DNA from: Mesorhizobium sp. B2-1-8
Lineage (GTDB): Bacteria; Pseudomonadota; Alphaproteobacteria; Rhizobiales; Rhizobiaceae
Direction of reading: 5' to 3'
Assembly: GCF_006442545.2 (NCBI RefSeq)
Contig: NZ_CP083952.1
Coordinates: 2,163,501 to 2,227,500 of the forward strand
Length of the DNA stretch: 64,000 nt
Below the pieces are notes generated by a model. It saw nothing but the letters and a program-made list of their open reading frames with translations, had not been told where the DNA came from and searched no databases. Numbering within the stretch: position 1 is the stretch's first letter; each line of letters begins with the position of its first letter. Below, piece after piece: positions 24,146 through 33,526 of this stretch. The translations under genes and the position numbers were made by a program.

Positions 24146-26020
24146 GTGTTGCCGACCACGCCGATTGTTGCCGCCTCCGCTGAGGGAGATGCTCTTCGAG
24201 CCTATCTATGGTATTGGGGAACTTTTTCGTTCGGATTGTTGATATTGTTATTGTTTTCCTGGCGGAAATTTAATGAAATAATTCTCCCCCCGGACAAAAA
24301 TCTCACGGTGCTTCTGTCTGGTCTCACGGTTTCGTCAATTTCTACTCGCGGTCAGTCTCTGCGGGGGTTCGCGGGATATTTCTTTGGATTTGGCCTTGCC
24401 TACACCGGCTTGTGCATTTGCCAACCGCTTGCTGCGTGGAGCTTCCAAGTTTCGACGGGTCAAAAGCTTGCCGACGCTTGGGCGAGCCCTGCGGGCCCAT
24501 TAGTAGTCCTCTCGCTTCTTGTGGGCGTTGTGCCAAATTTGAAAGTAGTTGACGAGTTCGAAAAGGCTTTAAGACGGATTTCGCAAAGGATCGCAGGAAT
24601 ACCTGATGATATACTTGACGTTATGGATACGATTAGGAGTCTGCCAATCGACGCAGAGGCATCACGCGACATTTCGTCGGAGACGAGGCAGTTATTATCG
24701 AGCCTCAATATGATCGTTGCGGTTCTACGGTACTCCGAAGTAGATCGAAAATCTCTTATGACCGCGATACTGCACGCCAATCTCTTAGGTCCATGGATTT
24801 ACGGGCCCGGTGCGCCTGTGATTTGGTCAGGTCGAATTCTCAGCAGGTTAACCGTCCCGCGGTCCCTCGTCTCGGTTGAGGCAAACCAATATATAGCGGA
24901 CCTTGAGGTCCTGATACGTGACTGGGACAGGCATCTCCAGCCCGCTCTCGACGTGGTTCTGGCTGATAAGAAATCGTCGTTTCTTGAAATTGTCAACGAT
25001 AGCTCGATGTCCATAACCCCACTGCTGCGCGAGGCAGTTGATGTATTCATTAGAGATAACGACGAGGCGTTGGATGACGTAAAGATCCGAATGCTGAAAG
25101 TTCAGGACGATGTGCAGATCGTTTCAGACCATTGTGACTGTCTTTTCGCGATACTTGCAACAGGCGACGAAAAGAGGCGCGACGACGTTGGTTCGATATT
25201 TGTAAAGACTGCGATATCGCAACTAAAGCGTGCATCTCTTGGGCATATTCTCGACCCGATCATTTTTTCATCCCTAATTGGTTCATTATCTTGTTTGGTT
25301 GTTGCGATTGGACTGAGAACTGTGAAGTCAATTGCTCGGCACGACACGGTCGATTCATCCAAGTTTATTTCTGCGACATTGAACCTAGGCCTAAACAATT
25401 CTATCGCGCTGCTATTTCTTTTTACTATTCCGGTTCTGGCTGCAGTCACAATTCGCTATTGGGGGCGCGGATATAGGCCGCTATTCCGAAAGAATGAGCC
25501 GTTTCCTGTATCGCGGGTTTTTTACTTGTTGGTAGCTGTATTTATTGTCGCCGCCTTATTTCAGGTCGTTTATTATCTCGGGTCACAGCTGATTTATGTT
25601 GGTCCTACTCCTAACGTAAAATCGCAGATGTCGGAGATATTCTATACTTTTTTCTTTGTGATACTGCTTCAACAGATTGCGCTATCCCTTGTTGGGTGTT
25701 TTCTGGCGATGGCCGTCTGCTATATTTTTGATATTGGCCTGTTCGGTACCGGTAACGACGGAGTTGGCGGTGGTGGTCGGATCGGCGCATCAATTTTCAC
25801 GGTTTCGTTAGTCGTCGTTTTATTGTTGATGTTTGTGGCGGTGCAGGTCAAGTTATTTCCCCCGTACTATTTCGCTGATCGGGTTGATGAAAGCGGCATA
25901 GTTGTGAAATGGTATGATAACATTACCGGTGATTGTACTGCGATTGGTGTCTTTCTGTTGGTTTTTGTCTCGACACTTCTGCATCAGGTCACATATTTGA
26001 GAGCCCAGGACGGCCGATAG
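24146..26020 (+). CDS. Polytopic membrane protein of unknown function
   Basis: A 624-residue protein starting at GTG 24146, preceded by GGGG. It has two to three helices at the N-terminus (~20-40, 75-95, 110-130), a large central soluble region (~135-370) rich in charged helices, and about six further helices (~375-395, 415-440, 460-485, 505-535, 555-575, 595-615). Its DNA is distinctly AT-richer than the neighbouring genes, indicating a separate origin. No family is recognised. The small exported peptide gene immediately upstream is likely part of the same transcript. Confidence 0.75.
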   Translation: MLPTTPIVAASAEGDALRAYLWYWGTFSFGLLILLLFSWRKFNEIILPPDKNLTVLLSGLTVSSISTRGQSLRGFAGYFFGFGLAYTGLCICQPLAAWSFQVSTGQKLADAWASPAGPLVVLSLLVGVVPNLKVVDEFEKALRRISQRIAGIPDDILDVMDTIRSLPIDAEASRDISSETRQLLSSLNMIVAVLRYSEVDRKSLMTAILHANLLGPWIYGPGAPVIWSGRILSRLTVPRSLVSVEANQYIADLEVLIRDWDRHLQPALDVVLADKKSSFLEIVNDSSMSITPLLREAVDVFIRDNDEALDDVKIRMLKVQDDVQIVSDHCDCLFAILATGDEKRRDDVGSIFVKTAISQLKRASLGHILDPIIFSSLIGSLSCLVVAIGLRTVKSIARHDTVDSSKFISATLNLGLNNSIALLFLFTIPVLAAVTIRYWGRGYRPLFRKNEPFPVSRVFYLLVAVFIVAALFQVVYYLGSQLIYVGPTPNVKSQMSEIFYTFFFVILLQQIALSLVGCFLAMAVCYIFDIGLFGTGNDGVGGGGRIGASIFTVSLVVVLLLMFVAVQVKLFPPYYFADRVDESGIVVKWYDNITGDCTAIGVFLLVFVSTLLHQVTYLRAQDGR

Positions 26021-26455
26021 CATGCGGGGCCGCGAGGCCGCACGGAGGTTCAAAGGCCTTCGTATCGTCTAGATATTGCTGGTATTGCGCGATTCCATGG
26101 CTGACATGAAGCTCAAAGCTGCCGTCGGGTCAGATACGTCGCGAACCTGCGATTGCGAGATCCGAAAGCGAAGCGCAGCATCGGAAGAAGAATACTCTAC
26201 CGAATGGAGTCGAAGGCACTTAAGTTTGTGTCCGGAGACCGCTGAATGGCATTTCGATTCGATCGTCTTCCCGCAACGACGTCGCTGCGTTTTCTTCCCC
26301 TGGTCGCTGCGCGTCCATTCCTCGCGGCCTAAGAAGGCCTCGCGCCGCCGTCTTTCACTTCGTTTCAGCCCCTTCGGGATGCAGATCGATCGTCTCACGA
26401 CCACCATCGAGGCCGTGATGGGCGCGGCCCGAGAAGACACAGAGAGACCACCACA

Positions 26456-26795
26456 ATGGCTACGATCGGCACTTTCCACCGCGAACGGCTTCTCCGGCTC
26501 GGTCAAGACTCTGAACCTCAACGTCAAGACGGTAACGTTATCTCCGGCGGACGGCGACAATGGAAAGAATCTCGACTTCCGCATCTTCGCAACAGAGTTC
26601 GGGGCGGCATGGAAGAAGACCTCGCGCGAGGGCCGCGGCTACCATTCTGTAAAGCTCGATGATCCCAGCTTCCCCGCTCCGATCTATGCGAGCCTAGTCG
26701 AGACCGACACCGAGGGCGACTTCTCGCTCATCTGGTCACGCCGCGCCGCAGAGTGCTCCGACAAAGCACGAAGCCCCGCCGCAAGGCGGGGCTTC
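26456..26795 (+). pseudogene. DUF736 family protein, frameshifted
   Basis: DUF736 proteins (~105 residues) are common on rhizobial plasmids. The start MATIGTF is at 26456, but the reading frame shifts within ~20 bases; the rest (ANGFSGSVKTLNLNVKTVTLSPADG … PIYASLVETDTEGDFSLIWSR) lies in another frame. Two internal stretches also look shortened (NVKTVTL, FATEFGAAW). The natural stop is lost and the frame runs into the downstream hairpin. It is therefore a decayed gene. It sits next to transfer genes, the usual setting of this family. Confidence 0.75.
26770..26795 (+). terminator. Stem-loop after DUF736 remnant
   Basis: GAAGCCCCGCC-GCAA-GGCGGGGCTTC is a perfect 11-bp stem with a GNRA tetraloop. 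It probably ended transcription of the intact DUF736 gene; no T-run follows. Confidence 0.6.
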
Positions 26796-26843
26796 GCCAT
26801 GTTCAGGTCAGGCGCAGCCTAGGCTTCTGTCAGATGCAGCAGG

Positions 26844-27374
26844 TTACGCTTTGGCCCGCGCCTTGCGCGCCTTGTTCACCGGCGACTTGATTGCAGCCGC
26901 AGTTGTTCTCGCTGCCGCCGCACGCACGACCGGTTTCCGTTTTTCTGCCGCGGCAGATGTGGGCGCTGGCGCCTTGCGCCCGAGTCCAATTGATTTCGCC
27001 AGGGCCGAGCGCGTGGCCGCATAGTTCGGCGCCACCATCGGATAGTCCGCTGGCAGGTTCCACTTCTGACGATATTGGTCAGGGGTCAGGTCAAAGTGCT
27101 GAAGATGCCGTTTGAGCGATTTGAATTTCTTTCCATCTTCCAGACAGATGATGAAGTCGGGCGTCACCGACCTCTTGATCGATACTGCCGGCTCCTGCTT
27201 GACCACAGGTTCTACCGCTGGCGCGCCAATGCCGTCCAGAGCGGCATGAATATCGCCGATCAGCTTCGGCAACTCGCCAACCGGCACCGGATTGTTCGAT
27301 ACATAGGCGGCGACAATGTCAGCCGTGATCGACACGGTGTCCAGTGCGTTGTCTTGTTCGAGAGCAGTGGTCAT
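26844..27374 (-). CDS. MucR/Ros family zinc-finger regulator
   Basis: A 176-residue regulator; the start at 27374 (MTTALEQD) is preferred because AGAAGGAAA precedes it. The Ros/MucR domain is at ~75-125 ([19 protein letters not shown] … [28 protein letters not shown]). The second zinc ligand is Asp instead of Cys (CLED), as in some Mesorhizobium Ros homologues, and the His spacing in RHLQHF looks one residue short. The C-terminus is a long Ala/Lys/Arg-rich tail. MucR proteins silence AT-rich or exopolysaccharide genes. It sits between DUF736 and the transfer genes, as on rhizobial plasmids. Confidence 0.85.
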   Translation of the reverse strand: MTTALEQDNALDTVSITADIVAAYVSNNPVPVGELPKLIGDIHAALDGIGAPAVEPVVKQEPAVSIKRSVTPDFIICLEDGKKFKSLKRHLQHFDLTPDQYRQKWNLPADYPMVAPNYAATRSALAKSIGLGRKAPAPTSAAAEKRKPVVRAAAARTTAAAIKSPVNKARKARAKA

Positions 27375-27538
27375 ATAATTTCCTTCTTTTGTACCGGATG
27401 AATTGAGCGATGTTTGATGTTTTTGCCCTGCCCACGACAAAATAGTACGCTTCTTCGTAAAATCCACCTCTCTTGCGCAACATGACAAGAGTACGTTTCG
27501 TTTCCTTCGTCCCTTCGGCCGGGATGCCTTTGCCGATC

Positions 27539-27914
27539 TCATCTAAAGCGAGGAGCTTCCCTCGCTTTTTCGCGGTTCCAGCTGTGCAGTGCGATGCCGC
27601 TGGCTCGCACCCTGGCTATAGAGTTGGTATCAACGCGCAGTGTGCATGATCGCATCAGTGGGACGTGGGAGGTTTCGAGGGAACACGATCTGGCGTTTGA
27701 AGTTTTGATCATAGGACAGCGCCTGCTTTGACGAGCTTCGCCCTTGCGCTCTTCATCATCTGGATCAAGGCTCGCAAGAGAAGATTGCCGCCGGTAGCGA
27801 CGAAGATCGCGAAAGCTTCCTGCGCAGGCGCATGACTGCAGCGTCGGCGCTGACGCATCGGCGGAGATCTGCTGTTCGGGGCTTCGTGCCGGCCGCTGCC
27901 CGCGCCAACTGTGG
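27539..27914. other. Region downstream of traD without a recognisable gene
   Basis: In Ti-type transfer regions traG, encoding the coupling protein, follows traCD. Here the corresponding 376 bases have only short open frames on the minus strand with no TraG similarity I can see, so traG is missing. Confidence 0.45.
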
Positions 27915-28163
27915 CTACGTTCGCCGGCCCATCTGCTCTTCTCGTCGCTCACCATCGAACGCCTGCCTACCCTTCGCGACCCATAGGTCCCGCGCATGCG
28001 CGCCTCCATGGCTTTGCAGCTTGGCGGCGATCCAAAGCATCGCGCCGTAGATGATGGTGCGATCGTCGTTGGTGAGCTCAACGATGCCTGCCTTGACAAC
28101 GAGCCCGCCGAGTTCGATCAGATGTCGAGTGCGTTTGCGTCTCTCGACCTGCCACGTCCTCAT
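27915..28163 (-). CDS. traD: Conjugal transfer protein TraD
   Basis: An 82-residue small basic protein matching rhizobial TraD: RRKRTRHLIELGGLVVKAGI near residues 8-27, followed by a helical segment (DRTIIYGAMLWIAAKL). TraD proteins are accessory factors of Ti-type DNA processing. It begins one base after the traC stop, so the two are translated together. Its usual downstream neighbour traG is absent. Confidence 0.8.
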   Translation of the reverse strand: MRTWQVERRKRTRHLIELGGLVVKAGIVELTNDDRTIIYGAMLWIAAKLQSHGGAHARDLWVAKGRQAFDGERREEQMGRRT

Positions 28164-28164
28164 C

Positions 28165-28491
28165 TCATTGCGAGCTCGTGCCGCCTGCCGGCGATTGTGT
28201 GCTGCCTGGTTGCGCTGGATCGCTGCGAGGGTTGCGCTGAGCTGCCGAAGCAGTTCGCCGGAAGCCGCTCTCGAAAAACATCACTCCACGCTTGGCCCAT
28301 GCCTCACGCTTTGCGGCGTCTTTTGTCTCAGCGATTGCGACCAGCGCGCCCGCCAGTTCATCGGTGCTGAGTTGATCGGCGCCGGTGGCAATCACCAGTT
28401 CGCCAAGCTGCTGCACCTTTCGCGTTCTGAGCTCTCGCGCCTTGTCTTCCAGCGCTTTCAGTTCCGCGTCGAAGTCGCGTGGTTTGCGCAT
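28165..28491 (-). CDS. traC: Conjugal transfer protein TraC
   Basis: A 108-residue, charged, helical protein matching rhizobial TraC-type proteins (RDFDAELKALEDKARELRTRK, then QLGELVIATGADQLSTDELAGAL), followed by a Ser/Pro-rich tail. TraC is a relaxosome accessory protein in Ti-type systems. It is divergent from traA across the oriT-like site, the classical arrangement. Confidence 0.78.
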   Translation of the reverse strand: MRKPRDFDAELKALEDKARELRTRKVQQLGELVIATGADQLSTDELAGALVAIAETKDAAKREAWAKRGVMFFESGFRRTASAAQRNPRSDPAQPGSTQSPAGGTSSQ

Positions 28492-28605
28492 GGCTGTCTC
28501 CGTCCATTGTCGATGCAGCGATGATAGGGGAGCGCCTGCCAGAACGCTTCAGGGTTGCCGAGACAGCCCGGGACGGGCTGGTCCATCCCGAGAATTTTTC
28601 GAGGG

Positions 28606-28633
28606 AGGGCGCGCTTATACGTCGTGCCGACGT
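28606..28633. other. oriT: Candidate origin of transfer (oriT), Ti/RSF1010 type
   Basis: AGGGCGCGCTTA (28606-28617) closely resembles the nick region of RSF1010 and Ti-plasmid oriT (AGGGCGCACTTA-like), and it is followed by a perfect inverted repeat ACGTCG-TGC-CGACGT (28619-28633). It lies between divergent traC and traA, exactly where Ti-type plasmids carry oriT. Confidence 0.7.
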
Positions 28634-28663
28634 GCGCTTTGCCGTGCAAATGATCCTGTCGCG

Positions 28664-31600
28664 ATGGCAATCTATCATCTTCACGTCAAGGTCATTGGCC
28701 GCAAGGCAGGCTCAAGCGTTGTGGCGTCGGCCGCGTACCGCTCGGCCTCGCGGTTGCGCGACGAGCGCATTGAACGCACTCACGACTTCTCGGCTAAACG
28801 CGGTGTCGTTCATTCCGAGGTGATGCTGCCTGCGAATGCACCGGAGGTCTGGCGCGAGCGCGAACGGCTGTGGAATGACGTCGAGGCCTTCGAGGTACGC
28901 AAGGATGCGCAGCTTGCCCGCGAGGTGGAGTTTGCCCTCCCGCGCGAACTCAGCCAGGCGCAAGGCATCGAACTGGCGCGCGACTTTGTACAAGTCGAGT
29001 TTGTCAGCAAGGGCATGGTCGCGGACCTCAATGTGCACTGGGACCGGGCAGAGGATGGAAGCCCCAAGCCGCACGCTCATGTCATGCTCACCATGCGGTC
29101 CGTGGACGAGAACGGCTTTGGCGCCAAGGTTCGAGACTGGAATGCTACCCAGATGGTCGAGCGCTGGCGCGAGCGGTGGGCGGAGCTTGCCAATGAGCGC
29201 CTGGCCGAACTCGACATCGACGCCCGCATCGATCATCGCAGCCTGGAAGCGCAGGGCATAGCGTTGGAGCCGCAAACCCAGATTGGTGCACCGGCGCAAC
29301 GCATCGAGGGCAGTGGCCTTGATGCTGGCGACATTGAAGCAGATCGCGCCGAACTGCATCGCGAGATCGCGCGCAACAACGGGGCACGCATCATTGCCGA
29401 TCCATCCGTGGCGCTGGATGCCATCACGCATCAGCAATCGACTTTCACCCGAAAGGACATTGCGAAGTTCGCGCATCGGCACAGCGACGGAATGGAGCAG
29501 TTCAACGCGGTCGTGGCAGCCATCGGCAATGCACCCGATCTGGTCGAACTGGGCAAGGACGGACGCGGAGAAGATCGCTTCACCACCCGGCAGATGATCG
29601 AGACCGAACAGCGCCTTCACCGCGCGGCGGAGCGTATCGATTTGGACGAGCGACACGCGGTGAGTAACGCGCATCGCGAGGCCGCTTTGGCGCGGGCTGC
29701 GCAACGCGGGCTTGTTCTGTCAGGCGAGCAGACCGATGCGCTGGCGCACATCACCGACGGCCGCGGTCTTGGTGTCGTCGTCGGCGTTGCCGGAACGGGC
29801 AAGAGCGCCATGCTGGGTGTTGCGCGCCAGGCATGGGCAGCGGCGGGCTACGAGGTTCGAGGCGCGGCACTCTCCGGTATCGCGGCCGAGAACCTGGAAG
29901 GCGGATCAGGCATCCCGTCACGCACCATTGCCAGTATGGAGCAAAGCTGGGGACAGGGCAGGGATCTGCTCACCACGCGCGATGTCCTGGTGATCGACGA
30001 GGCCGGCATGGTCGGCACGCGCCAGTTGGAGCGCGTGCTTTCCCATGCGGCCGAGGTTGGCGCAAAGGTTGTGCTGGTCGGAGATCCGCAGCAGCTGCAG
30101 GCGATCGAGGCCGGCGCCGCCTTCCGCTCGATCCACGAGCGTCATGGCGGCATCGAGATCGGCCAAGTGCGCCGCCAGCGCGAGGACTGGCAGCGTGACG
30201 CCACGCGCGAGCTGGCAACCGGCAGGATCGGCGCTGCGATCAGCGCCTACGACGGGCAAGGCATGGTGCATCAGGCTGTAACGCGCAATGAGGCGCGAGG
30301 TGAACTCGTCGAGCGCTGGGATCGCGACAGGCACGCGCGTCCAGAGGCAAGCCGGATCATCCTCACCCACACAAACGACGAGGTGCGCGCGCTCAACCAG
30401 GCAGCGCGCGAACGCATGCGCGCTGCCGGCGATCTCGGAGATGATGTTCAGGTGAACGTGGAACGCGGTGCAAGGGCCTTCGCCAGTGGCGACCGGGTGA
30501 TGTTCCTGCGTAACGAGCGCGGGCTCGGCGTCAAGAACGGCACGCTCGGTGTGATCGAAGAGGTCAGCACGCAGGGCATGACTGTGCGTACTGAGGACCA
30601 CAGGTCGGTGCGCTTCGACCTGAAAGACTACGCACACATCGACCACGGCTATGCCGCGACCATCCACAAGGCGCAGGGCATGACCGTCGATCGCACGCAT
30701 GTGCTGGCGACTCCGGGAATGGATGCGCACGGCAGCTACGTTGCCCTGTCGCGACATCGCGACGGGATGGACCTGCATTATGGCAGCGACGATTTTGCTA
30801 CGCGGGAAAAGCTCGTGCGGACACTGTCACGCGACCGCACCAAGGACATGGCGTCGGATTACAAGCAGATCGACCCGGCGCAGACCTATGCCGAACGGCG
30901 CGGAATCACCTTCCGACAGCGTGTGGTCGAGATCGTGCGCCAAATCGTTCCGGAGAAGCTGCGCGACAGGATCGGCGGGCTGCTCGACGGATTGCGCTCG
31001 CCCGCATTCGCCGAGCCAGGACAAGAGCGTGGGCAAGGGCCGGAAAGGGGAGGCGGTGGAACGCGGCACGGCGATGCCGGCCCTACGTCCGGAAGAGAAG
31101 CTTCCGCCAAGGGAGCGCAGCGCGAGGCGGATGCGCGGGCGGACCCGGAAGCGGCGCTGCGCGGCGCTCGCACGAAGGCGCTGGTGCGCCACGCGCGCGC
31201 ACTCGACGTGATCCTCAGCACTGGAAACGCGGATGGCCTGGGCAGCCCCGAGCAGATGCGCGAATTGACGGATGCCCGCAGTGCGTTTGAGAAGGTTCGG
31301 CCGCATGGCTGGCGCGATGCCGAGGCGGCCTACGTCAAGAGTCCCGAGTTGGTTCGTGAAGCGGGGGCCGGCCGTGTCAATCGCATAGTGCTTGCTCTCC
31401 AGCTCGAAACGGAAATCCGCACCGGACTGGACAACGATCCAAGCCGCCGCGTAGATCGTTTCGTGGAGCGTTGGCAAAAGCTCGATCGCACGAGCCAGGG
31501 CCAGTACCAGGCCGGCGACATCTCGGGCTACAAATCAACGCGCACGGCAATGTCCGACATGGCCAAAAGCCTCGAACGCGATCCGCAGCTTGAGTCCCTT

Positions 31601-31717
31601 CTTGCCAATCATAAGAAGGCGCTTGGCATCGAAGTCGAATCCGGCCGGCGTCTGGGTGTAGAACTCGCGTTCAACCACGGCATCGACCTCGGTCGAGGTC
31701 GCGGCATCGGACTGTAG
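28664..31717 (+). CDS. traA: TraA relaxase/helicase
   Basis: A 1017-residue Ti-type relaxase from the ATG at 28664; the frame is open upstream across oriT but that part is not homologous. Residues 1-~230 form the MobA/MobL (MOBQ) relaxase domain (AIYHLHVKVIGRKAGSSVV… with HAHVML metal-binding histidines at ~143). Residues ~330-720 form a RecD-like helicase with Walker A VAGTGKSA, Walker B VLVIDEAGM, VGDPQQLQ and a C-terminal motif AATIHKAQGMT. The rest is a basic tail. It should nick oriT and unwind the transferred strand. The gene is intact over its whole usual length. Confidence 0.95.
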   Translation: MAIYHLHVKVIGRKAGSSVVASAAYRSASRLRDERIERTHDFSAKRGVVHSEVMLPANAPEVWRERERLWNDVEAFEVRKDAQLAREVEFALPRELSQAQGIELARDFVQVEFVSKGMVADLNVHWDRAEDGSPKPHAHVMLTMRSVDENGFGAKVRDWNATQMVERWRERWAELANERLAELDIDARIDHRSLEAQGIALEPQTQIGAPAQRIEGSGLDAGDIEADRAELHREIARNNGARIIADPSVALDAITHQQSTFTRKDIAKFAHRHSDGMEQFNAVVAAIGNAPDLVELGKDGRGEDRFTTRQMIETEQRLHRAAERIDLDERHAVSNAHREAALARAAQRGLVLSGEQTDALAHITDGRGLGVVVGVAGTGKSAMLGVARQAWAAAGYEVRGAALSGIAAENLEGGSGIPSRTIASMEQSWGQGRDLLTTRDVLVIDEAGMVGTRQLERVLSHAAEVGAKVVLVGDPQQLQAIEAGAAFRSIHERHGGIEIGQVRRQREDWQRDATRELATGRIGAAISAYDGQGMVHQAVTRNEARGELVERWDRDRHARPEASRIILTHTNDEVRALNQAARERMRAAGDLGDDVQVNVERGARAFASGDRVMFLRNERGLGVKNGTLGVIEEVSTQGMTVRTEDHRSVRFDLKDYAHIDHGYAATIHKAQGMTVDRTHVLATPGMDAHGSYVALSRHRDGMDLHYGSDDFATREKLVRTLSRDRTKDMASDYKQIDPAQTYAERRGITFRQRVVEIVRQIVPEKLRDRIGGLLDGLRSPAFAEPGQERGQGPERGGGGTRHGDAGPTSGREASAKGAQREADARADPEAALRGARTKALVRHARALDVILSTGNADGLGSPEQMRELTDARSAFEKVRPHGWRDAEAAYVKSPELVREAGAGRVNRIVLALQLETEIRTGLDNDPSRRVDRFVERWQKLDRTSQGQYQAGDISGYKSTRTAMSDMAKSLERDPQLESLLANHKKALGIEVESGRRLGVELAFNHGIDLGRGRGIGL

Positions 31718-31842
31718 CCCTCCGATCTGCCGCCGTCTCCGCGCCACAGCCGGGTCAGGCGAAAAGTCAGATTGCGTTCAGCATTGGTTCGCCCTGTAGT
31801 CCCAGCAGATACCGGCAACAACCAATGAGAAGCAGGCGAGCC

Positions 31843-32058
31843 ATGTCCGAGCCGGATCGCATCATACGCCTCAGAACCGTTCTTGACCGAACCGGCCTGT
31901 CCCGCTCGACCATCTATCGTAAGATAGCCGAAGGCACGTTCCCGGCTCAGATCAAGATAAGCATAAACGGGGCGGGTTGGAGAGAATCTGATGTCAGTCT
32001 CTGGGTCGCTGACCCTATCTCCTGGGACACCAATGCATCACGAAAAAACAGCGACTAG
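31843..32058 (+). CDS. AlpA-family excisionase-like regulator
   Basis: A 71-residue MerR-like helix-turn-helix protein of the AlpA type (IIRLRTVLDRTGLSRSTIYRKIAEGTFPAQIKI … GWRESDVSLWV). Such proteins act as recombination directionality factors or prophage/island regulators. In an element with a serine recombinase it is a candidate for controlling excision. The Met at 31843 is chosen; an upstream ATG at 31825 is poorer. It lies 125 bases after traA. Confidence 0.88.
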   Translation: MSEPDRIIRLRTVLDRTGLSRSTIYRKIAEGTFPAQIKISINGAGWRESDVSLWVADPISWDTNASRKNSD

Positions 32059-32457
32059 TAGCGGTCGAGTGGCACGTTGCTGCCACCGTTGAACTGTCCC
32101 CTCTGATGTAAGTTCAACGACTGGGAAGGGGCCGTTAGGCGACCGTGAGCTTTCGGTAACGAGGTACCGAATAGCAGCCATCCGATGCCCTATTGCTGCC
32201 CGCAACCCGATTTCGTTTATCCATTTTTCGTTAGTAACCCTGCCTGCTATCACGCACCCGATGAGTGATGGCGACCGTCCCGGAGTGTCGTCGGTGCTGG
32301 TAAATTTCGCCTTTTCGCCCATGTTTTCGCTAGCGAAAGGAGGCATTCGTCTCAAAAATGGTTTCTATATTCAAATGCAAAAATGGATGAAACCGGAATT
32401 TATGAAGTCGAATTGATGAGGTGTCCAGTTTTTGGTAATTCTAAGGTGAATAGTGAG
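32059..32457. other. Stretch without a recognisable gene
   Basis: Short open frames are present on both strands, but none has a recognisable product. The region separates the transfer module from the isochorismatase/pirin cargo. Confidence 0.4.
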
Positions 32458-32481
32458 GGGCCACCTGTCGCCAGGTGGCCC
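32458..32481 (-). terminator. Strong stem-loop downstream of isochorismatase-like gene
   Basis: A perfect 10-bp stem (GGGCCACCTG/CAGGTGGCCC) with a 4-base loop lies 23 bases beyond the stop of the minus-strand hydrolase. It is a likely terminator or mRNA 3' stabiliser; a T-run is present only in the plus direction (TTTTT near 32491). Confidence 0.6.
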
Positions 32482-32503
32482 AAGTCCATGTTTTTGCCTG
32501 GAC

Positions 32504-33268
32504 TTATTTCGCGGCCTTCTGTGCCGCGTAATAGCTTTCAAACAACGCCCCATATGCGGGTTCGACGTTGTCGACAAAGACCTTGGCGAATTCCATCGCG
32601 TCTGGGCGATCCCAAGTGTGCATCACCTCCGTAATCGCCGCGAATGTGTCAATCGGCATTGCGCCTGCCTGCGTGACCCGGGCAATGGATATGTCGGTCG
32701 CCATCTTCGACCAATTGCCCGATGCATCTACGATGCAGAACACTTTGTATCCAGCCTCGAGGGCTTTCAGTGCAGGAAACACCATGCAAATGCTGGTGAG
32801 TGTGCCTGCGATCAGCAGTGTCTTCCGCTTGGTCTTCTCGATGGCTTCGACAAAGGGACGGTGATCCCACGCGTTGATCGGGCCGCTGCGCGGAACGTAC
32901 ACCGCATCGGGGTTGCTCTGAAGGATATCGGGAATGGTCGGACCATTAGCACCTTCGGGAACGGATGCCGTTACAACGGTCGGGATCTTCGCGATTTTCG
33001 CTACCTTCGCAAGAGCAATTACGTTGTTACGGAGTTCCCGATACTCCATATCACGGACCAATTGGAACAAGCCGCTCTGATGATCTATCAGCAGCAAGAC
33101 AGCATCGTTCGGGTCAATCATCCACTTGTTTGATGTCATGTCATTTCCTTTGGTTTTGGAACTGGATGTGCTGCCTGCGGCGGCGGCGGCCACCGCTGTC
33201 GTCGGCGTCGTCAGCAATGTCGCTGCGCCGGCTGCAGCGCCGGCAATAAGTATCTCTCTGCGCTTCAT
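32504..33268 (-). CDS. Isochorismatase-family cysteine hydrolase, exported
   Basis: A 254-residue protein. It starts with KRREILIAG and a long Ala/Thr-rich segment, a possible Tat-type signal peptide (~1-32). The hydrolase domain has the expected Asp (LLIDHQ, ~62), a conserved region ([11 protein letters not shown]) and the nucleophile Cys in GTLTSICM (~161), the pattern of YcaC-like amidohydrolases. Expected activity is hydrolysis of a small amide or ester in the periplasm; substrate unknown. A strong hairpin follows it. Confidence 0.85.
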   Translation of the reverse strand: MKRREILIAGAAAGAATLLTTPTTAVAAAAAGSTSSSKTKGNDMTSNKWMIDPNDAVLLLIDHQSGLFQLVRDMEYRELRNNVIALAKVAKIAKIPTVVTASVPEGANGPTIPDILQSNPDAVYVPRSGPINAWDHRPFVEAIEKTKRKTLLIAGTLTSICMVFPALKALEAGYKVFCIVDASGNWSKMATDISIARVTQAGAMPIDTFAAITEVMHTWDRPDAMEFAKVFVDNVEPAYGALFESYYAAQKAAK

Positions 33269-33386
33269 TTACTTCTCCGATCGATTGATATTGTTAAATG
33301 TGTCCCATCAAGCTGAAGAGGCGGGCGCTCGACCACGACTGCCAACTCAAGCCGTTTCTCGCCAATGACTGTGGACTGATCCAGTA

Positions 33387-33508
33387 TCAGACACCGCCAT
33401 GACCACCTTGGCCGCCCAGAACGCATCCTGGATGTCCACCGCGCTGCGGCGCTCTACCCAAGGCATGCCAGAGAAAATTGCGGCGAAACTTGTCGATGCC
33501 GATTTCCA
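33387..33508 (-). pseudogene. Possible flavin-dependent oxidoreductase remnant
   Basis: The minus strand has a MEIGID start (33508) like LLM-class luciferase-like oxidoreductases, but only ~40 residues follow before a stop and the similarity ends quickly. It lies 18 bases beyond the pirin stop. Support is weak. Confidence 0.25.
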
Positions 33509-33526
33509 TAGTGCCACCTTGCGAGG

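Noticed and set aside
27539..28099. 186-codon minus-strand frame overlapping traD
   Set aside because: Overlaps traD in a different frame and lacks recognisable domains.
28385..28663. N-terminal extension of traA
   Set aside because: The extension crosses traC and oriT and is not homologous to relaxases; the conserved start is at 28664.
32038..32355. 105-codon minus-strand frame
   Set aside because: Low-complexity, no homologue recognised, no ribosome site.
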